Shown one piece after another: positions 33,585 to 43,312 of a stretch of DNA of 64,000 nt. Position 1 is the stretch's first letter. Each line of letters starts with the position of its first letter. A program made the translations under genes and the position numbers. Source of the DNA: Granulicella sp. S156 (GTDB lineage: Bacteria; Acidobacteriota; Terriglobia; Terriglobales; Acidobacteriaceae); contig NZ_LMUH01000020.1 in assembly GCF_009766105.1 (NCBI RefSeq), positions 28,033-92,032 on the forward strand, read 5' to 3'. The notes below the pieces were generated by a model. It was not told the origin of the DNA and did not search any database. It worked only from the letters and a program-made list of their open reading frames with translations.

Positions 33585-35501
33585 ATGTCTCTCACTCATC
33601 GATCTGTTGTTATTGCTTTGGCTGGCCTGCTGACTGGGCTGTCTTCTCTCGCGCAGACTGCGACCACGATACCGGATATTCCTGCGAAGTTCACTGAGCC
33701 CCAAGAGGGCTATGACTATGTGAAACGTGTGGAGATGGTTCCCATGCGCGATGGGGTCAAGCTCTATACGGTGATTGTGATTCCGAAGAGCGCCACGCAT
33801 GCTCCGATTCTTCTGACGCGTACCCCCTATAACGCAGCTGGTCGGGCAGCCCGGACGGAATCGCCCCATATGCTCGACGAGCTACCGCAGGGTGACGATG
33901 TCTTCGTCAAGGCTGGCTACATCCGCGTCTTCCAGGATGTGCGCGGCAAGTATGGTTCTGAGGGCGAGTATCTGATGACGCCGCCGCCCATCGGCCCACT
34001 CAATCCCAATGGGCCCAATGACACTACGGACGCCTATGACACCATCGACTGGCTGGTGAAGAACGTGACGCAGTCCAACGGCAAAGTTGGCATGCTCGGG
34101 TCTTCGTACGAGGGGTTCACCGTCGTGATGGCTCTCCTCCATCCGCATCCGGCGTTGAAGGTTACTGCTCCAGAGAGTCCGATGGTTGACGGATGGATGG
34201 GTGATGACTGGTTCCACTATGGCGCCTTTCGCGAGATCAACCTCGATTACTTCTCGGGACAGACCTCGGCTCGCGAGGGCGGGCCTACTATTCCGCGCGA
34301 GGGATATGACGAGTACACCAACTTTCTGAAGAAAGGATCGGCGGGTGACTTTGCCCGCTCCGGAGGCCTTGAGCAGCTTCCGTTCTGGAGGAAGGTAGAA
34401 GAGCATCCCGCGTACGATGCCTTCTGGCAGGGGCAGGCCCTGGATAAGGTCATCGCATCGCAACCGCTTACCGTGCCGACGATGTGGCTTCAGGGGCTAT
34501 GGGACCAGGAAGACATGTGGGGAGCCATTCACAGCTATAAGGCGCTCGAGCCGAAGGATACAGCCAACGATAAGAACTACCTGGTGATGGGGCCGTGGCG
34601 GCACAGTCAGGTGAACTATGAAGGATTTTCTCTGGGACCGCTGCTCTGGGATGGCGACACCACCCTGCAGTTTCGCCGTGATGTGCTGCTTCCATTCTTC
34701 AATCAATACTTGCTGGACGGGGCTCCGAAGGCGGACACGCCGCCTGTGCTGATCTACAACACGGGCGAGAATCACTGGGACCACTTCAAGTCGTGGCCGC
34801 TGAGCTGCGAGACGGATTGCCCGGCGAAGACACGTGCGCTCTACCTGACGGCTAATGAGGGACTGTCGTTTGACAGCCCGAATACGTCCGCGGCAAAGTT
34901 CGATGAGTATGTCTCCAATCCTGCTAAGCCAGTGCCGTACAGGCCTCGTCCGGTGTTCACTAAGGATGGCGAAGGATGGGGTACGTGGCTCGTCACCGAT
35001 CAACGCTTCGTCGATGGCCGGCCCGATGTGCTCACGTACGAGAGTGAACCGCTTACTCAGCCCTTACGCTTGAGTGGCGCTCCCCAGGTGAATCTGTACG
35101 CGTCCACCAGTGGGAGCGACAGCGACTGGGTGGTGAAGTTGATCGATGTCTTTCCTGATACTGTACCTTCGCAGCCGAAGATGGGTGGATATGAGTTGTC
35201 GGTCTCGCTCGATATCTTCCGGGGCCGCTATCGCAGCAGCTTTGAACACCCTGAGGCGATTGTTCCGGACAAGGCTTTGCTGTATCGCTTTGGCCTGCCG
35301 ACGGTGAATCATGTCTTTCTGCCAGGACACCGGGTGATGGTGCAAGTGCAATCCAGCCTATTTCCGCTCTATGATCGCAATCCGCAGACGTTTGTGCCCA
35401 ACATCTTCGATGCGAAGCCAGGGGATTATCAAAAGGCAACACAGCGTGTGTGGCACACTCCGAGCGAGGCCAGCTTCATCAGCTTGCCGGTTGTGCCCTA
35501 G
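33585..35501 (+). CDS. Secreted alpha-amino acid ester hydrolase (CocE/NonD, peptidase S15 fold)
   Basis: A 638-residue secreted enzyme with a signal peptide (about 1-24, ending SSLAQ). The nucleophile is Ser174 in GSSYEGF, the acid is Asp307 in LWDQEDMWG, and the base is His340 in PWRHSQ. Asp208, Glu309 and Asp310 fall where the carboxylate cluster that binds the alpha-amino group lies in Xanthomonas alpha-amino acid ester hydrolase, and as I recall the residue numbers coincide. A C-terminal jelly-roll domain starts near 430. The enzyme class hydrolyses or transfers alpha-amino acyl groups, including beta-lactam side chains. Its natural substrate is not known. Confidence 0.9.
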   Translation: MSLTHRSVVIALAGLLTGLSSLAQTATTIPDIPAKFTEPQEGYDYVKRVEMVPMRDGVKLYTVIVIPKSATHAPILLTRTPYNAAGRAARTESPHMLDELPQGDDVFVKAGYIRVFQDVRGKYGSEGEYLMTPPPIGPLNPNGPNDTTDAYDTIDWLVKNVTQSNGKVGMLGSSYEGFTVVMALLHPHPALKVTAPESPMVDGWMGDDWFHYGAFREINLDYFSGQTSAREGGPTIPREGYDEYTNFLKKGSAGDFARSGGLEQLPFWRKVEEHPAYDAFWQGQALDKVIASQPLTVPTMWLQGLWDQEDMWGAIHSYKALEPKDTANDKNYLVMGPWRHSQVNYEGFSLGPLLWDGDTTLQFRRDVLLPFFNQYLLDGAPKADTPPVLIYNTGENHWDHFKSWPLSCETDCPAKTRALYLTANEGLSFDSPNTSAAKFDEYVSNPAKPVPYRPRPVFTKDGEGWGTWLVTDQRFVDGRPDVLTYESEPLTQPLRLSGAPQVNLYASTSGSDSDWVVKLIDVFPDTVPSQPKMGGYELSVSLDIFRGRYRSSFEHPEAIVPDKALLYRFGLPTVNHVFLPGHRVMVQVQSSLFPLYDRNPQTFVPNIFDAKPGDYQKATQRVWHTPSEASFISLPVVP

Positions 35502-35581
35502 ACGCTTCAAAAGACAACCCGGCTCACCGCAGGCAGATATTATTCTGTCAGCGGTGAGTTGCGATAAGGAGATTGGGACAG

Positions 35582-36622
35582 ATGAGTTATGTAGCCGATG
35601 CAAAGCGGTATGACGGCGCACAGTTCCGGCGGTGTGGGCGATCCGGAATTGTATTGCCACCTGTATCGCTTGGGTTATGGCAGAATTTTGGCGGTACTGA
35701 TGTTTTTGAGACCGGCCGGGCCGTCGTTCGACGTGCCTTTGATCGTGGCGTGACGCACTTCGACCTGGCAAATAACTATGGGCCACCGTATGGATCGGCT
35801 GAAGAGAACTTCGGGCATATTCTGCGAAAGGATCTTCACCCCTACAGAAATGAACTCGTGATCTCGTCGAAGGCGGGCTGGGATATGTGGCCGGGCCCCT
35901 ATGGCGTGGGCGGGTCGCGCAAGTATTTGCTGGCGTCTCTCGACGAGAGCCTGCAGCGCATGGGACTGGAGCATGTCGATATCTTCTACTCGCACCGGCC
36001 AAGTCCTGAAGTGCCCCTGGAAGAAACCATGGGAGCGCTGGCGCATGCCGTGCGGCAAGGCAAAGCGTTGTATGTCGGGATCTCGTCTTATAGTCCGGAA
36101 TCGACGCGAGAGGCAGCACGCATCCTGCAGAGCGAAGGGGTGCCGCTGCTCATTCATCAGCCGTCGTATTCGCTGCTGAATCGCTGGATCGAAACGGAGT
36201 TGCTGGGCACGCTGGAGGAACTGGGTGTTGGTTGCATTGCGTTCTCTCCACTGGCTCAGGGGCTGCTAACGGATAAGTATCTGAAGGGAGTGCCGGAGAA
36301 CTCGCGCGGGAAGTCGGGCGGTGCGGGTGGATCGTTCCTGCAGTCGTTCCTGAATGACAAGAACCTCGATCAGGTGCGAGCCTTGAACGAAATGGCACGG
36401 GGACGCGGACAGACTCTGGCGCAGATGGCCATTGCCTGGGTGCTGCGTGACAAGAGAGTCACTTCGGCGCTTATTGGTGCGCGGAATGTCGAGCAACTCG
36501 ACAACTCGCTCGATGCGATTAAGAAGCTGGAGTTTACGAAAGAAGAGTTAGACGCTATCGATCGCCATGCGCAAGAGGGTGGGATCGATCTGTGGAAAGG
36601 TGCCCGGGAGGGGACGGAGTAG
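35582..36622 (+). CDS. Aldo-keto reductase, L-glyceraldehyde 3-phosphate reductase (YghZ/GpR) type
   Basis: A 346-residue (beta/alpha)8 NADPH-dependent reductase. The catalytic Tyr is in FDLANNYGPPYGSAEENFG, with Asp in the same strand, Lys in ISSKAGWDMWPGPYG and His in DIFYSHRPSPEVPLEET. The WPGPYGVGGSRKYLLASLDESL block is typical of YghZ, which reduces L-glyceraldehyde 3-phosphate and methylglyoxal. I start at the ATG at 35582, ten bases after AAGGAG. The TTG at 35573 sits almost on that site. It is a single gene followed by a strong terminator at 36671. Confidence 0.9.
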   Translation: MSYVADAKRYDGAQFRRCGRSGIVLPPVSLGLWQNFGGTDVFETGRAVVRRAFDRGVTHFDLANNYGPPYGSAEENFGHILRKDLHPYRNELVISSKAGWDMWPGPYGVGGSRKYLLASLDESLQRMGLEHVDIFYSHRPSPEVPLEETMGALAHAVRQGKALYVGISSYSPESTREAARILQSEGVPLLIHQPSYSLLNRWIETELLGTLEELGVGCIAFSPLAQGLLTDKYLKGVPENSRGKSGGAGGSFLQSFLNDKNLDQVRALNEMARGRGQTLAQMAIAWVLRDKRVTSALIGARNVEQLDNSLDAIKKLEFTKEELDAIDRHAQEGGIDLWKGAREGTE

Positions 36623-36670
36623 CTGTTGGGCTCTGACGTAGATTGAGTATTTCTAGGATCGATCAATCAG

Positions 36671-36701
36671 ACGCGCCACCTCAGGGTGGCGCGTTTTGTT
36701 T
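36671..36701 (+). terminator. Rho-independent terminator after the aldo-keto reductase
   Basis: ACGCGCCACC pairs perfectly with GGTGGCGCGT around TCAG, and TTTGTTTG follows. This is a standard strong terminator 48 bp past the stop. Confidence 0.9.
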
Positions 36702-36905
36702 GCCCAGCGTGAAAATTTTACGATTCTCCTCGAACTCAGACTCTATTTGTCGTATATTGATATCGGACTTGTAAAGTCTTATATAGCCAATAGACGGCGA
36801 GTATCCCTACCAAGGATTCCTCCCTGCAAAGTATCCAATGTCGCGATGACCAATGACCCCTTATTGGCCAAAGGACGAAACCTGTTCTTTTTTGAGGTTG
36901 AGGCA

Positions 36906-39413
36906 ATGAAGTGTGAGCTGCAGATTGTAGACAAAAGCGGCCGTCTGTTTCGCAAAGCGTGTTCTGTGGTTTCCGCTTTGCTTCTGGTGCTTTTCCTGGG
37001 TGTATGCACGGCCAAGGGGCAGAGTGGAGCGGACCAGGTTTGCGCAAGGTTTGCAGCTGGATCGTCCGTCACAGCTCCTCCTGAGTTGAAGAGCAGCAAT
37101 GGAACGCTTGAGGTTACATTCACCTTCCAGACCGTAACCGATGCCCAGGGACTTGTTCGCTATTGCTATGTGACGAACACGGGACTCGAAGCGCCTACAC
37201 TCCGCGTCAATCCGGGCGACACGCTCATCATTCACTTTCAGAACAATCTGCCTGCGGCATCTGCCACTAGTTCCAGCGACAACATGGCGGGCATGAAGAT
37301 GGATCTGACTCCGCACACGGCAGTCACCAGTACCAGCAGTGCCTGCAATGGCACGATGTCGGCTTCTGCCACCAACATCCACTTTCACGGGATGAATGTT
37401 GCACCCGTATGCGGACAGGATGAGGTCGTCCATACGCTGGTTCAGCCGGGACAGAGCTTCGACTACACCGTGCAGATTCCCGCGAATGAGCCGCCCGGAC
37501 TGTACTGGTATCACCCGCATCCTCACGGCTTCAGTGAAGGACAAGTGCAGGGTGGCGCGACCGGAGCGCTGATCGTTGAAGGGCTGCAAAATGTGGATAC
37601 CGCGTTGGCTGGCCTGACGGAGCGGACCTTTGTTCTGCGTGACCAGGTGCTACCTGCCTCGGAAGCCAACGATGCGAATATTCCCGCGTGGGATCTGTCG
37701 ATCAACTATGTTCCCGTAACCTATCCCACGTACACGCCGGCGGTGATCCCGACGAATCCTGCGCAGCAGGAGTTGTGGCGCATGGCCAACACGGCTGCCG
37801 ACACCATCATGGACTTGCAGTATGTCGTCAATGGAACGGCGCAGTCGGTGCAGGTGGTTGCGATCGATGGATATCCCATTGCTGCGGGCACAAGCGGTCA
37901 GCCGTCGTTTAGCGAGACGAGCATTCTGCTGCCCCCGGGCTCTCGTGCTGAGTTCGTGGTGACGACACCGAATGTCGGCGATCAGGCACAGCTTGTCACC
38001 CAGTATTGGAACACTGGGCCGGATGGGGATTTCGATCCGACACGAACCATTGCGAATATTGTCAGCTCTGTCGGCGCGGAGACGGCTGGAACGGCAAGTG
38101 CATTGGTGTCGAAGCTGCCATCGCGGGCTGTGCCTCTCAAGGTCAAACGGTTCGCTGCCCTTGCCCAGGCGACTCCTGTAGCGCAGCGCAATCTTGCCTT
38201 CTCTGAAGTGTTGCAGGACCCTACCAATCCGAACAGTCCGACCAATTTCTTCATCACCGAACAAGGGCAGACGCCTGCGATATTCACGATGGACCAGCCG
38301 CCGAACATCGTTGTCCATTCGGGCACGGTGGAGGATTGGGTGATTCAAAACACCGCGCAGGAAGATCACATCTTCCATATCCACCAGATCCACTTTCAGG
38401 TTCTCGAGGTGAATGGCGTAGCTACCAACGATCCAGCTATCCGCGACACCGTGGACCTGCCCTACTGGAACGGAACAGGAGCTTATCCGAGCGTGAAGGT
38501 TCGGATGGACTTCCGCGATCCGAATATCGTCGGGACCTTTGTGTACCACTGCCACATTCTGCAACACGAAGACTCCGGCATGATGGGTGAGATTCAGGTG
38601 CTGCCGTCGGGCTCTGCTTCTACGACGACCGCAACAGCCTCTTCGTCCAGCATCACTCCCAACGGATCCGTTACGTTGACTGCGAACGTGGTGGATGCCT
38701 CAACGGGAGCGGCTAAACCTACAGGCCAGGTTCAGTTCGAGCTCAACGGAATCAACGTCGGCAATCCTGTATCACTTGTGAATGGTGTGGCGACATTGAC
38801 CACTGCTGTTGACGGCACTGCAGGCATTAATACTCTGACCGCGTTCTACCAGGGTGATTCGACTTATACAGAGTCAGTCTCGGTGGTCGTTCCGATCACC
38901 ATCTCGGACTTCGCACTATCGTCCCCGGGGGTAACGGCTGCTGTGGGATCCGCCGCAATCGCCAACGTTACGGTGAATGTAGCGACTGGATATAGCAATC
39001 CGATAAGCCTTACCTGCACGATGCCCGGCACGTTGAAGGAATCAGCCTGCTTTGTGAATCCGAACTCGACTACCGGTACGGGGCAGGTCTCACTGACGGT
39101 CAACACTACGCCAGCCCACCCGCTTAGCAGCAAACTGAATACACGCTATGGCTGGTTTGGAGCAGGCGGCGGAGCTAGTCTAGCCTGCCTCCTTCTGTTC
39201 GTTTTCCCCAGACGCAGGGAGCGTAGCAAGGTGCTGCTGGTCCTTATCGCGATGGCCGTTCTCTTTACGGCGATGGGTTGCAGCGGTAACTCAGCAAGCG
39301 GTACCGACCCAGGCACAAGCAAGGGCACTTACAACGTCGTGGTTACAGGAACTGCGGGTAGTGGTTCCTCGCAGTATCAGGTCAGCGTGAATGTTCCTAT
39401 CACTGTCGACTAG
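36906..39413 (+). CDS. Multicopper oxidase fused to Ig-like domains with a C-terminal membrane anchor
   Basis: An 835-residue exported oxidase with a signal peptide (about 1-39). Copper motifs are NIHFHGMN (H159, H161), WYHPHPHG (H203, H205), FHIHQIH (H491-H496) and YHCHILQHEDSGMM (H548, C549, H550 with the Met axial ligand). A Met-rich NMAGMKM lies near 126-131. After about 570 comes a bacterial Ig-like repeat of the Big_3 type, then a second beta domain, a hydrophobic segment ending FPRRRER, another hydrophobic segment, and a MGCSGNSAS stretch with a short beta tail. It probably oxidises Cu(I) or phenolics outside the cell. The ATG at 36906 follows GAGG, and the upstream open frame has no signal peptide. 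Confidence 0.88.
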   Translation: MKCELQIVDKSGRLFRKACSVVSALLLVLFLGVCTAKGQSGADQVCARFAAGSSVTAPPELKSSNGTLEVTFTFQTVTDAQGLVRYCYVTNTGLEAPTLRVNPGDTLIIHFQNNLPAASATSSSDNMAGMKMDLTPHTAVTSTSSACNGTMSASATNIHFHGMNVAPVCGQDEVVHTLVQPGQSFDYTVQIPANEPPGLYWYHPHPHGFSEGQVQGGATGALIVEGLQNVDTALAGLTERTFVLRDQVLPASEANDANIPAWDLSINYVPVTYPTYTPAVIPTNPAQQELWRMANTAADTIMDLQYVVNGTAQSVQVVAIDGYPIAAGTSGQPSFSETSILLPPGSRAEFVVTTPNVGDQAQLVTQYWNTGPDGDFDPTRTIANIVSSVGAETAGTASALVSKLPSRAVPLKVKRFAALAQATPVAQRNLAFSEVLQDPTNPNSPTNFFITEQGQTPAIFTMDQPPNIVVHSGTVEDWVIQNTAQEDHIFHIHQIHFQVLEVNGVATNDPAIRDTVDLPYWNGTGAYPSVKVRMDFRDPNIVGTFVYHCHILQHEDSGMMGEIQVLPSGSASTTTATASSSSITPNGSVTLTANVVDASTGAAKPTGQVQFELNGINVGNPVSLVNGVATLTTAVDGTAGINTLTAFYQGDSTYTESVSVVVPITISDFALSSPGVTAAVGSAAIANVTVNVATGYSNPISLTCTMPGTLKESACFVNPNSTTGTGQVSLTVNTTPAHPLSSKLNTRYGWFGAGGGASLACLLLFVFPRRRERSKVLLVLIAMAVLFTAMGCSGNSASGTDPGTSKGTYNVVVTGTAGSGSSQYQVSVNVPITVD

Positions 39414-39504
39414 ATCGTTTCAGTGCTTACCGTCACGAAACAACAAGAGAAAGATCGGAACAAAGATATGTTGAAGATCATTGCAAGCACAGGCAAAGAA
39501 CAGG

Positions 39505-39561
39505 CAACAGCAAAAGCCTTGACGCGGAGGGAGCAGGGGAAGACGCAAAGGTCGCAGAGGG
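39505..39561 (+). repeat. Dispersed repeat, copy B, reading into a receptor frame
   Basis: CAACAGCAAAAGCC at 39505-39518 is identical to copies A and C, and CGCAAAGGTCGCAGAGGG at 39544-39561 is identical to copy A at 20531-20548. The element lies just before the receptor signal peptide and is open in the same frame, so upstream start codons would translate it. Confidence 0.7.
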
Positions 39562-39587
39562 GGTCGTGGCAGGGCCTCGCTCTCTTT

Positions 39588-42500
39588 GTGAATAACGGCA
39601 TACGGGTACTATTCGTTTTTGTGATTCTGTCCGCTGCTGTCGCGTGGGCCAGTGTGGGAGGAAGAATCTCCGGCCTTGTCAAAGATCCTTCCGGGAGGGT
39701 AATTCCCAAGGCGAGCGTCGTTATTCGCGAGATCAGTACGGGCCTCTCATACCAGACTCACACCGATAGCAAAGGGCTCTACTTCTTTCCCGTGCTGCCG
39801 GTTGGCCATTATCAACTGGAGGTGCAGGCCCCAGGTTTTCACACCTATCAACGTACCGATATTGTGCTCGACACCAACGCGGCCCTCACGCTCGACGCAC
39901 CTCTCGAAGTCGGTAGCGTTGCTGAGACTGTGAGCGTGACTGATGACACCTTGCATGTGGAGATGACGAGCACGCAGCTGGGAGAGGTCATCACCGGCAG
40001 GCAGATGACGGCCGTTCCCCTCAATGGTCGCAGCTATACAGATCTGCTCTCGCTGCAGGCTGGTGTGGCGCCTGCAACATCGATTACCTCCACCACGGTG
40101 CAGGATGTCGGAGCAACTGTGCTCAGTCCTTCGGGTGTCCAAAATCCCGGCACGGTATCGGTGAACGGTCAACGGGAGTTCGCTAACTTCTTCAGCGTGA
40201 ACGGTAGCGATGCGGAAGAAGATGTCAACGCCGGCACGGCCATCCTTCCCAACCTGGATTCGATTGCTGAGTTCCGCATCATTACGAGCAACTTCGATGC
40301 CGAATACGGAGAGTTCAGCGGCGGCCAGATCAGCGTCATCACCAAGGCTGGAACGAATCAGTTTCACGGCAATGCCTTCGACTTTCTGCGCAACACGGCT
40401 CTCGATGCTCGCAACTACTTTTCTCCCACGCGTGGCGTTTACCGGCAGAACCAATTCGGTGGCACTATCGGTGGCCCGATTCGCCGCGATAAGATCTTCT
40501 TCTTCGTCGACTATCAGGGAACTCGGCAGACGCAAGGCATCGATACCGGCAACATCAGCGTTCCTTCAGCTGCGGACCGCACGGGAAATCTTTTGGATTT
40601 CACCAACGGGACGGCAGGGAATCAGCTTTCCGGAGCAGTGGGCGGTGCTTACTTTGCCTCTCTGCTTACGCAGAAGCTGGGGTACACCGTAGTCTCCGGC
40701 GAACCCTACTATGTCTCCGGCTGCACAACATCGGCGCAGTGCGTGTTTCCCAATGCAGTGATTCCTACGAGTGCGTGGTCCGTTCCGGCTCAACGGATGC
40801 TGCAGTACATTCCCGCACCGAATACCGCGAATGGCTTCTCTACCTCGGCCTACAACCAGACTCTCCGTGACGACAAGGGAGCCATTCGCATTGATGCGAA
40901 TACCCTTCTAGGGCTGGTGTCGGCGTACTACTTCATCGACGACTTCAAGCTCGACAACCCCTATCCAGTGGCACAGAGCGGAGCCAGTGTCCCTGGTTTC
41001 GATGCTCTCTCCACCGGCCGCGCGCAACTCGTCTCTCTTGGCGATACGAAGACCTTCGGCGCCACGGCGGTCAATGAGCTTCACGTCAGCTACATGCGCG
41101 ACGTCAACAATCTTGGGCAGCCCGTGGGCGGCAAAGGCGTGAGCCTGGTCTCGCAGGGTTTTGCGAATGCTGATGGAACTCCCAGCATCGTCGCCCTCGA
41201 TCCCAAGGGGCAGAGCGTGGAGAACCTGAACTTCAACGGCTATTCCACCGGCGCTGCGGCCAATCAACTTATCCAGACGAACGATACCTATCAGGTCACA
41301 GATAACTTCTCGAAGGTGATCGGCGCGCATACGTTGAAGTTTGGCGGTGCGTTTCATGCCGACCAGGTGAATGCCGATCCCATCGCCCAGTTCAATGGCA
41401 GCTTCGTCTTCTCCGGACAGGAGACCGGTGTGGACTTCGCAGACTTCCTGATCGGTGTACCCGCTCAGTACAACCAGAGCCAGCTCAACCCCTTCTATGC
41501 CCGCAATAAATATGCAGGCCTCTTTGCGCAGGACAGTTGGAAGATACTACCCAATCTCACGCTGAACTACGGCCTCCGCTGGGACCGCATTGCCCCGTGG
41601 TCGGAGAAGTACAACCAGATCTCGACGTTCGTCGCTGGGGCACAGTCGACTGTCTTTCCTGGCGCGCCTCCGGGCATTCTCTATCCTGGAGACCCCGGTA
41701 TTCCGAACACCCTCGCTCCGATCGACAATCATAGTTTTGCTCCGCGTGTTGGTCTGGCCTGGTCTCCACAGGCGGCTTCGGGCAGCTTCCTCGAAAAGAT
41801 CCTTGGGGCTCCGGGGACGACCAGCATTCGAGCGAGCGCGGGTAACTTCTACACCGCGATTGATGCGCTATCGATCAGTGTGCTGGCTGCCAATGCGCCC
41901 TATGGCACAACCTATACCAGCCCTCTCCCTTCGCTCTTCGCTACACCCTTCATCACCGCGTCCACCGGGCAGAATAACGGTCAGCCCTTCCCGTATACCT
42001 TTGCCCCATTGAACTCGTCGCGCAGTAACCCCGATGTGAACATCAACTGGGCTACCTATGAGCCGATCAGCGGCATCCCTGGATACGACATCCACAACAC
42101 CACGCCTTATACGGAAGAGTGGACACTCTCGATCGAGCGCCAGGTCGGACCTAACACCGTTCTTAGTGCGACGTATGTAGGCAACTCCAGTCATCATCAG
42201 CGGGTGCTTATCGAGCCCAATCCCGGCAATCCTGCATTGTGCCTGAGCCTCAGCCAGTCGAGCGAGGTTGTGAGCGGGACGGCTACGTGCGGTTCCGGTG
42301 GCGAGAATGGTGTCTATTACCCCATAGGCGGCGGCGTGGTGAATGGAACACGCGGCCCGCTTGGTCCGAACTTTGGCAGCAACGCTCTGCAATCGACAAT
42401 CGGCAGCGCCAACTACAACGCACTTGAGATCAGTGCCCATCACACCAGCGGCCGCCTCGAAGTCTCGGCTGCCTATACCTATGGCAAGTCCCTCGACCAG

Positions 42501-43121
42501 TCGTCGAACATAGGAGAAGAGGTTAACCCCTTCCATCCTGCGTTGAGCTATGCCATCTCTTCGTTCGACGTAAAGCACAACGTTGTTATCAGCTATGAGT
42601 ACCAGTTGCCGTTCGATCAGCTCTTTCGTCCGAACCGCCTCAGCAGAGGATGGTCGCTATCGGGTATCAGTCACTTCGCCAGCGGCTTTCCTGTGACGAT
42701 GATCAACAACGGAGACAACTCGTTGATTGGAACGAATCCAAACGGCATCAACAATAGCAGCATCGACGAGCCCGATTACACGGGTGGTGCGCTTCACCTG
42801 AACCACAATCCGCGTACTAACAGCGTTTACTTCAATACCGCCGTCTTCTCCATGAATCAACTGGGAGAGCCGGGAACTTCCAAGAGACGGTTCTTCTATG
42901 GTCCTGGTGTGGACAACTACGATATGGCGGTTGCCAAAAAGCTGCCGATTACAGACTCGGTTGCCATTCTTTTCCGCGTAGAGGCTTTCAATGTCTTCAA
43001 CCACACACAGTTCACTGGGCCTGGTTCGGTTGATGGAGATATCGGCAGTTCGACGTTTGGTCAGGCCATTAGTGCTGCACAGCCACGCATCATGCAGGGA
43101 GCGTTGAAGTTGAGCTTCTAG
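39588..43121 (+). CDS. Oar-like TonB-dependent outer-membrane receptor
   Basis: The receptor has 1177 residues from the GTG at 39588. That start gives a clean signal peptide (MNNGIRVLFVFVILSAAVAW-AS). A carboxypeptidase-regulatory-like domain follows at about 22-110 (GGRISGLVKDPSGRVIPKAS), then a plug with VPLNGRSYTDLLSLQAG and VNGQREFANFFSVNGSDAEE. The barrel ends MQGALKLSF. The frame is open to 39423 and a start at 39468 is possible, but the added residues (KALTRREQGKTQRSQRG) come from a dispersed repeat and look non-native. It follows the multicopper oxidase and precedes the phospholipase C gene by 191 bp. The ligand is unknown. Confidence 0.88.
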   Translation: MNNGIRVLFVFVILSAAVAWASVGGRISGLVKDPSGRVIPKASVVIREISTGLSYQTHTDSKGLYFFPVLPVGHYQLEVQAPGFHTYQRTDIVLDTNAALTLDAPLEVGSVAETVSVTDDTLHVEMTSTQLGEVITGRQMTAVPLNGRSYTDLLSLQAGVAPATSITSTTVQDVGATVLSPSGVQNPGTVSVNGQREFANFFSVNGSDAEEDVNAGTAILPNLDSIAEFRIITSNFDAEYGEFSGGQISVITKAGTNQFHGNAFDFLRNTALDARNYFSPTRGVYRQNQFGGTIGGPIRRDKIFFFVDYQGTRQTQGIDTGNISVPSAADRTGNLLDFTNGTAGNQLSGAVGGAYFASLLTQKLGYTVVSGEPYYVSGCTTSAQCVFPNAVIPTSAWSVPAQRMLQYIPAPNTANGFSTSAYNQTLRDDKGAIRIDANTLLGLVSAYYFIDDFKLDNPYPVAQSGASVPGFDALSTGRAQLVSLGDTKTFGATAVNELHVSYMRDVNNLGQPVGGKGVSLVSQGFANADGTPSIVALDPKGQSVENLNFNGYSTGAAANQLIQTNDTYQVTDNFSKVIGAHTLKFGGAFHADQVNADPIAQFNGSFVFSGQETGVDFADFLIGVPAQYNQSQLNPFYARNKYAGLFAQDSWKILPNLTLNYGLRWDRIAPWSEKYNQISTFVAGAQSTVFPGAPPGILYPGDPGIPNTLAPIDNHSFAPRVGLAWSPQAASGSFLEKILGAPGTTSIRASAGNFYTAIDALSISVLAANAPYGTTYTSPLPSLFATPFITASTGQNNGQPFPYTFAPLNSSRSNPDVNINWATYEPISGIPGYDIHNTTPYTEEWTLSIERQVGPNTVLSATYVGNSSHHQRVLIEPNPGNPALCLSLSQSSEVVSGTATCGSGGENGVYYPIGGGVVNGTRGPLGPNFGSNALQSTIGSANYNALEISAHHTSGRLEVSAAYTYGKSLDQSSNIGEEVNPFHPALSYAISSFDVKHNVVISYEYQLPFDQLFRPNRLSRGWSLSGISHFASGFPVTMINNGDNSLIGTNPNGINNSSIDEPDYTGGALHLNHNPRTNSVYFNTAVFSMNQLGEPGTSKRRFFYGPGVDNYDMAVAKKLPITDSVAILFRVEAFNVFNHTQFTGPGSVDGDIGSSTFGQAISAAQPRIMQGALKLSF

Positions 43122-43227
43122 GACTACTCGTACCGTTTTGCGCGCAATGTTTTTGGCGGCATGAGAGAAAAACGGGAGAAAGCAGGTTCGCTCACTTCGT
43201 TCGGAATGACAAACAGAAAAGCAAATG

Positions 43228-43241
43228 CAACAGCAAAAGCC
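43228..43241 (+). repeat. Dispersed repeat, copy C fragment
   Basis: CAACAGCAAAAGCC, the left end of the element at 20502 and 39505, lies in the spacer between the receptor and phospholipase genes. The internal CGCAAAGG part is absent, so this is a truncated or decayed copy. Confidence 0.55.
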
Positions 43242-43312
43242 CCAATTGGGTAAGGGATCTCCTTCGCTGCGCCTTAACGCGATTGCCCACGCAATTGTGA
43301 AAGAATCAAAAC

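Noticed and set aside
36766-36778. GACTT-GTA-AAGTC palindrome upstream of the multicopper oxidase as a copper-responsive site
   Set aside because: The arms are only 5 bp and do not match known CueR or CsoR operators.
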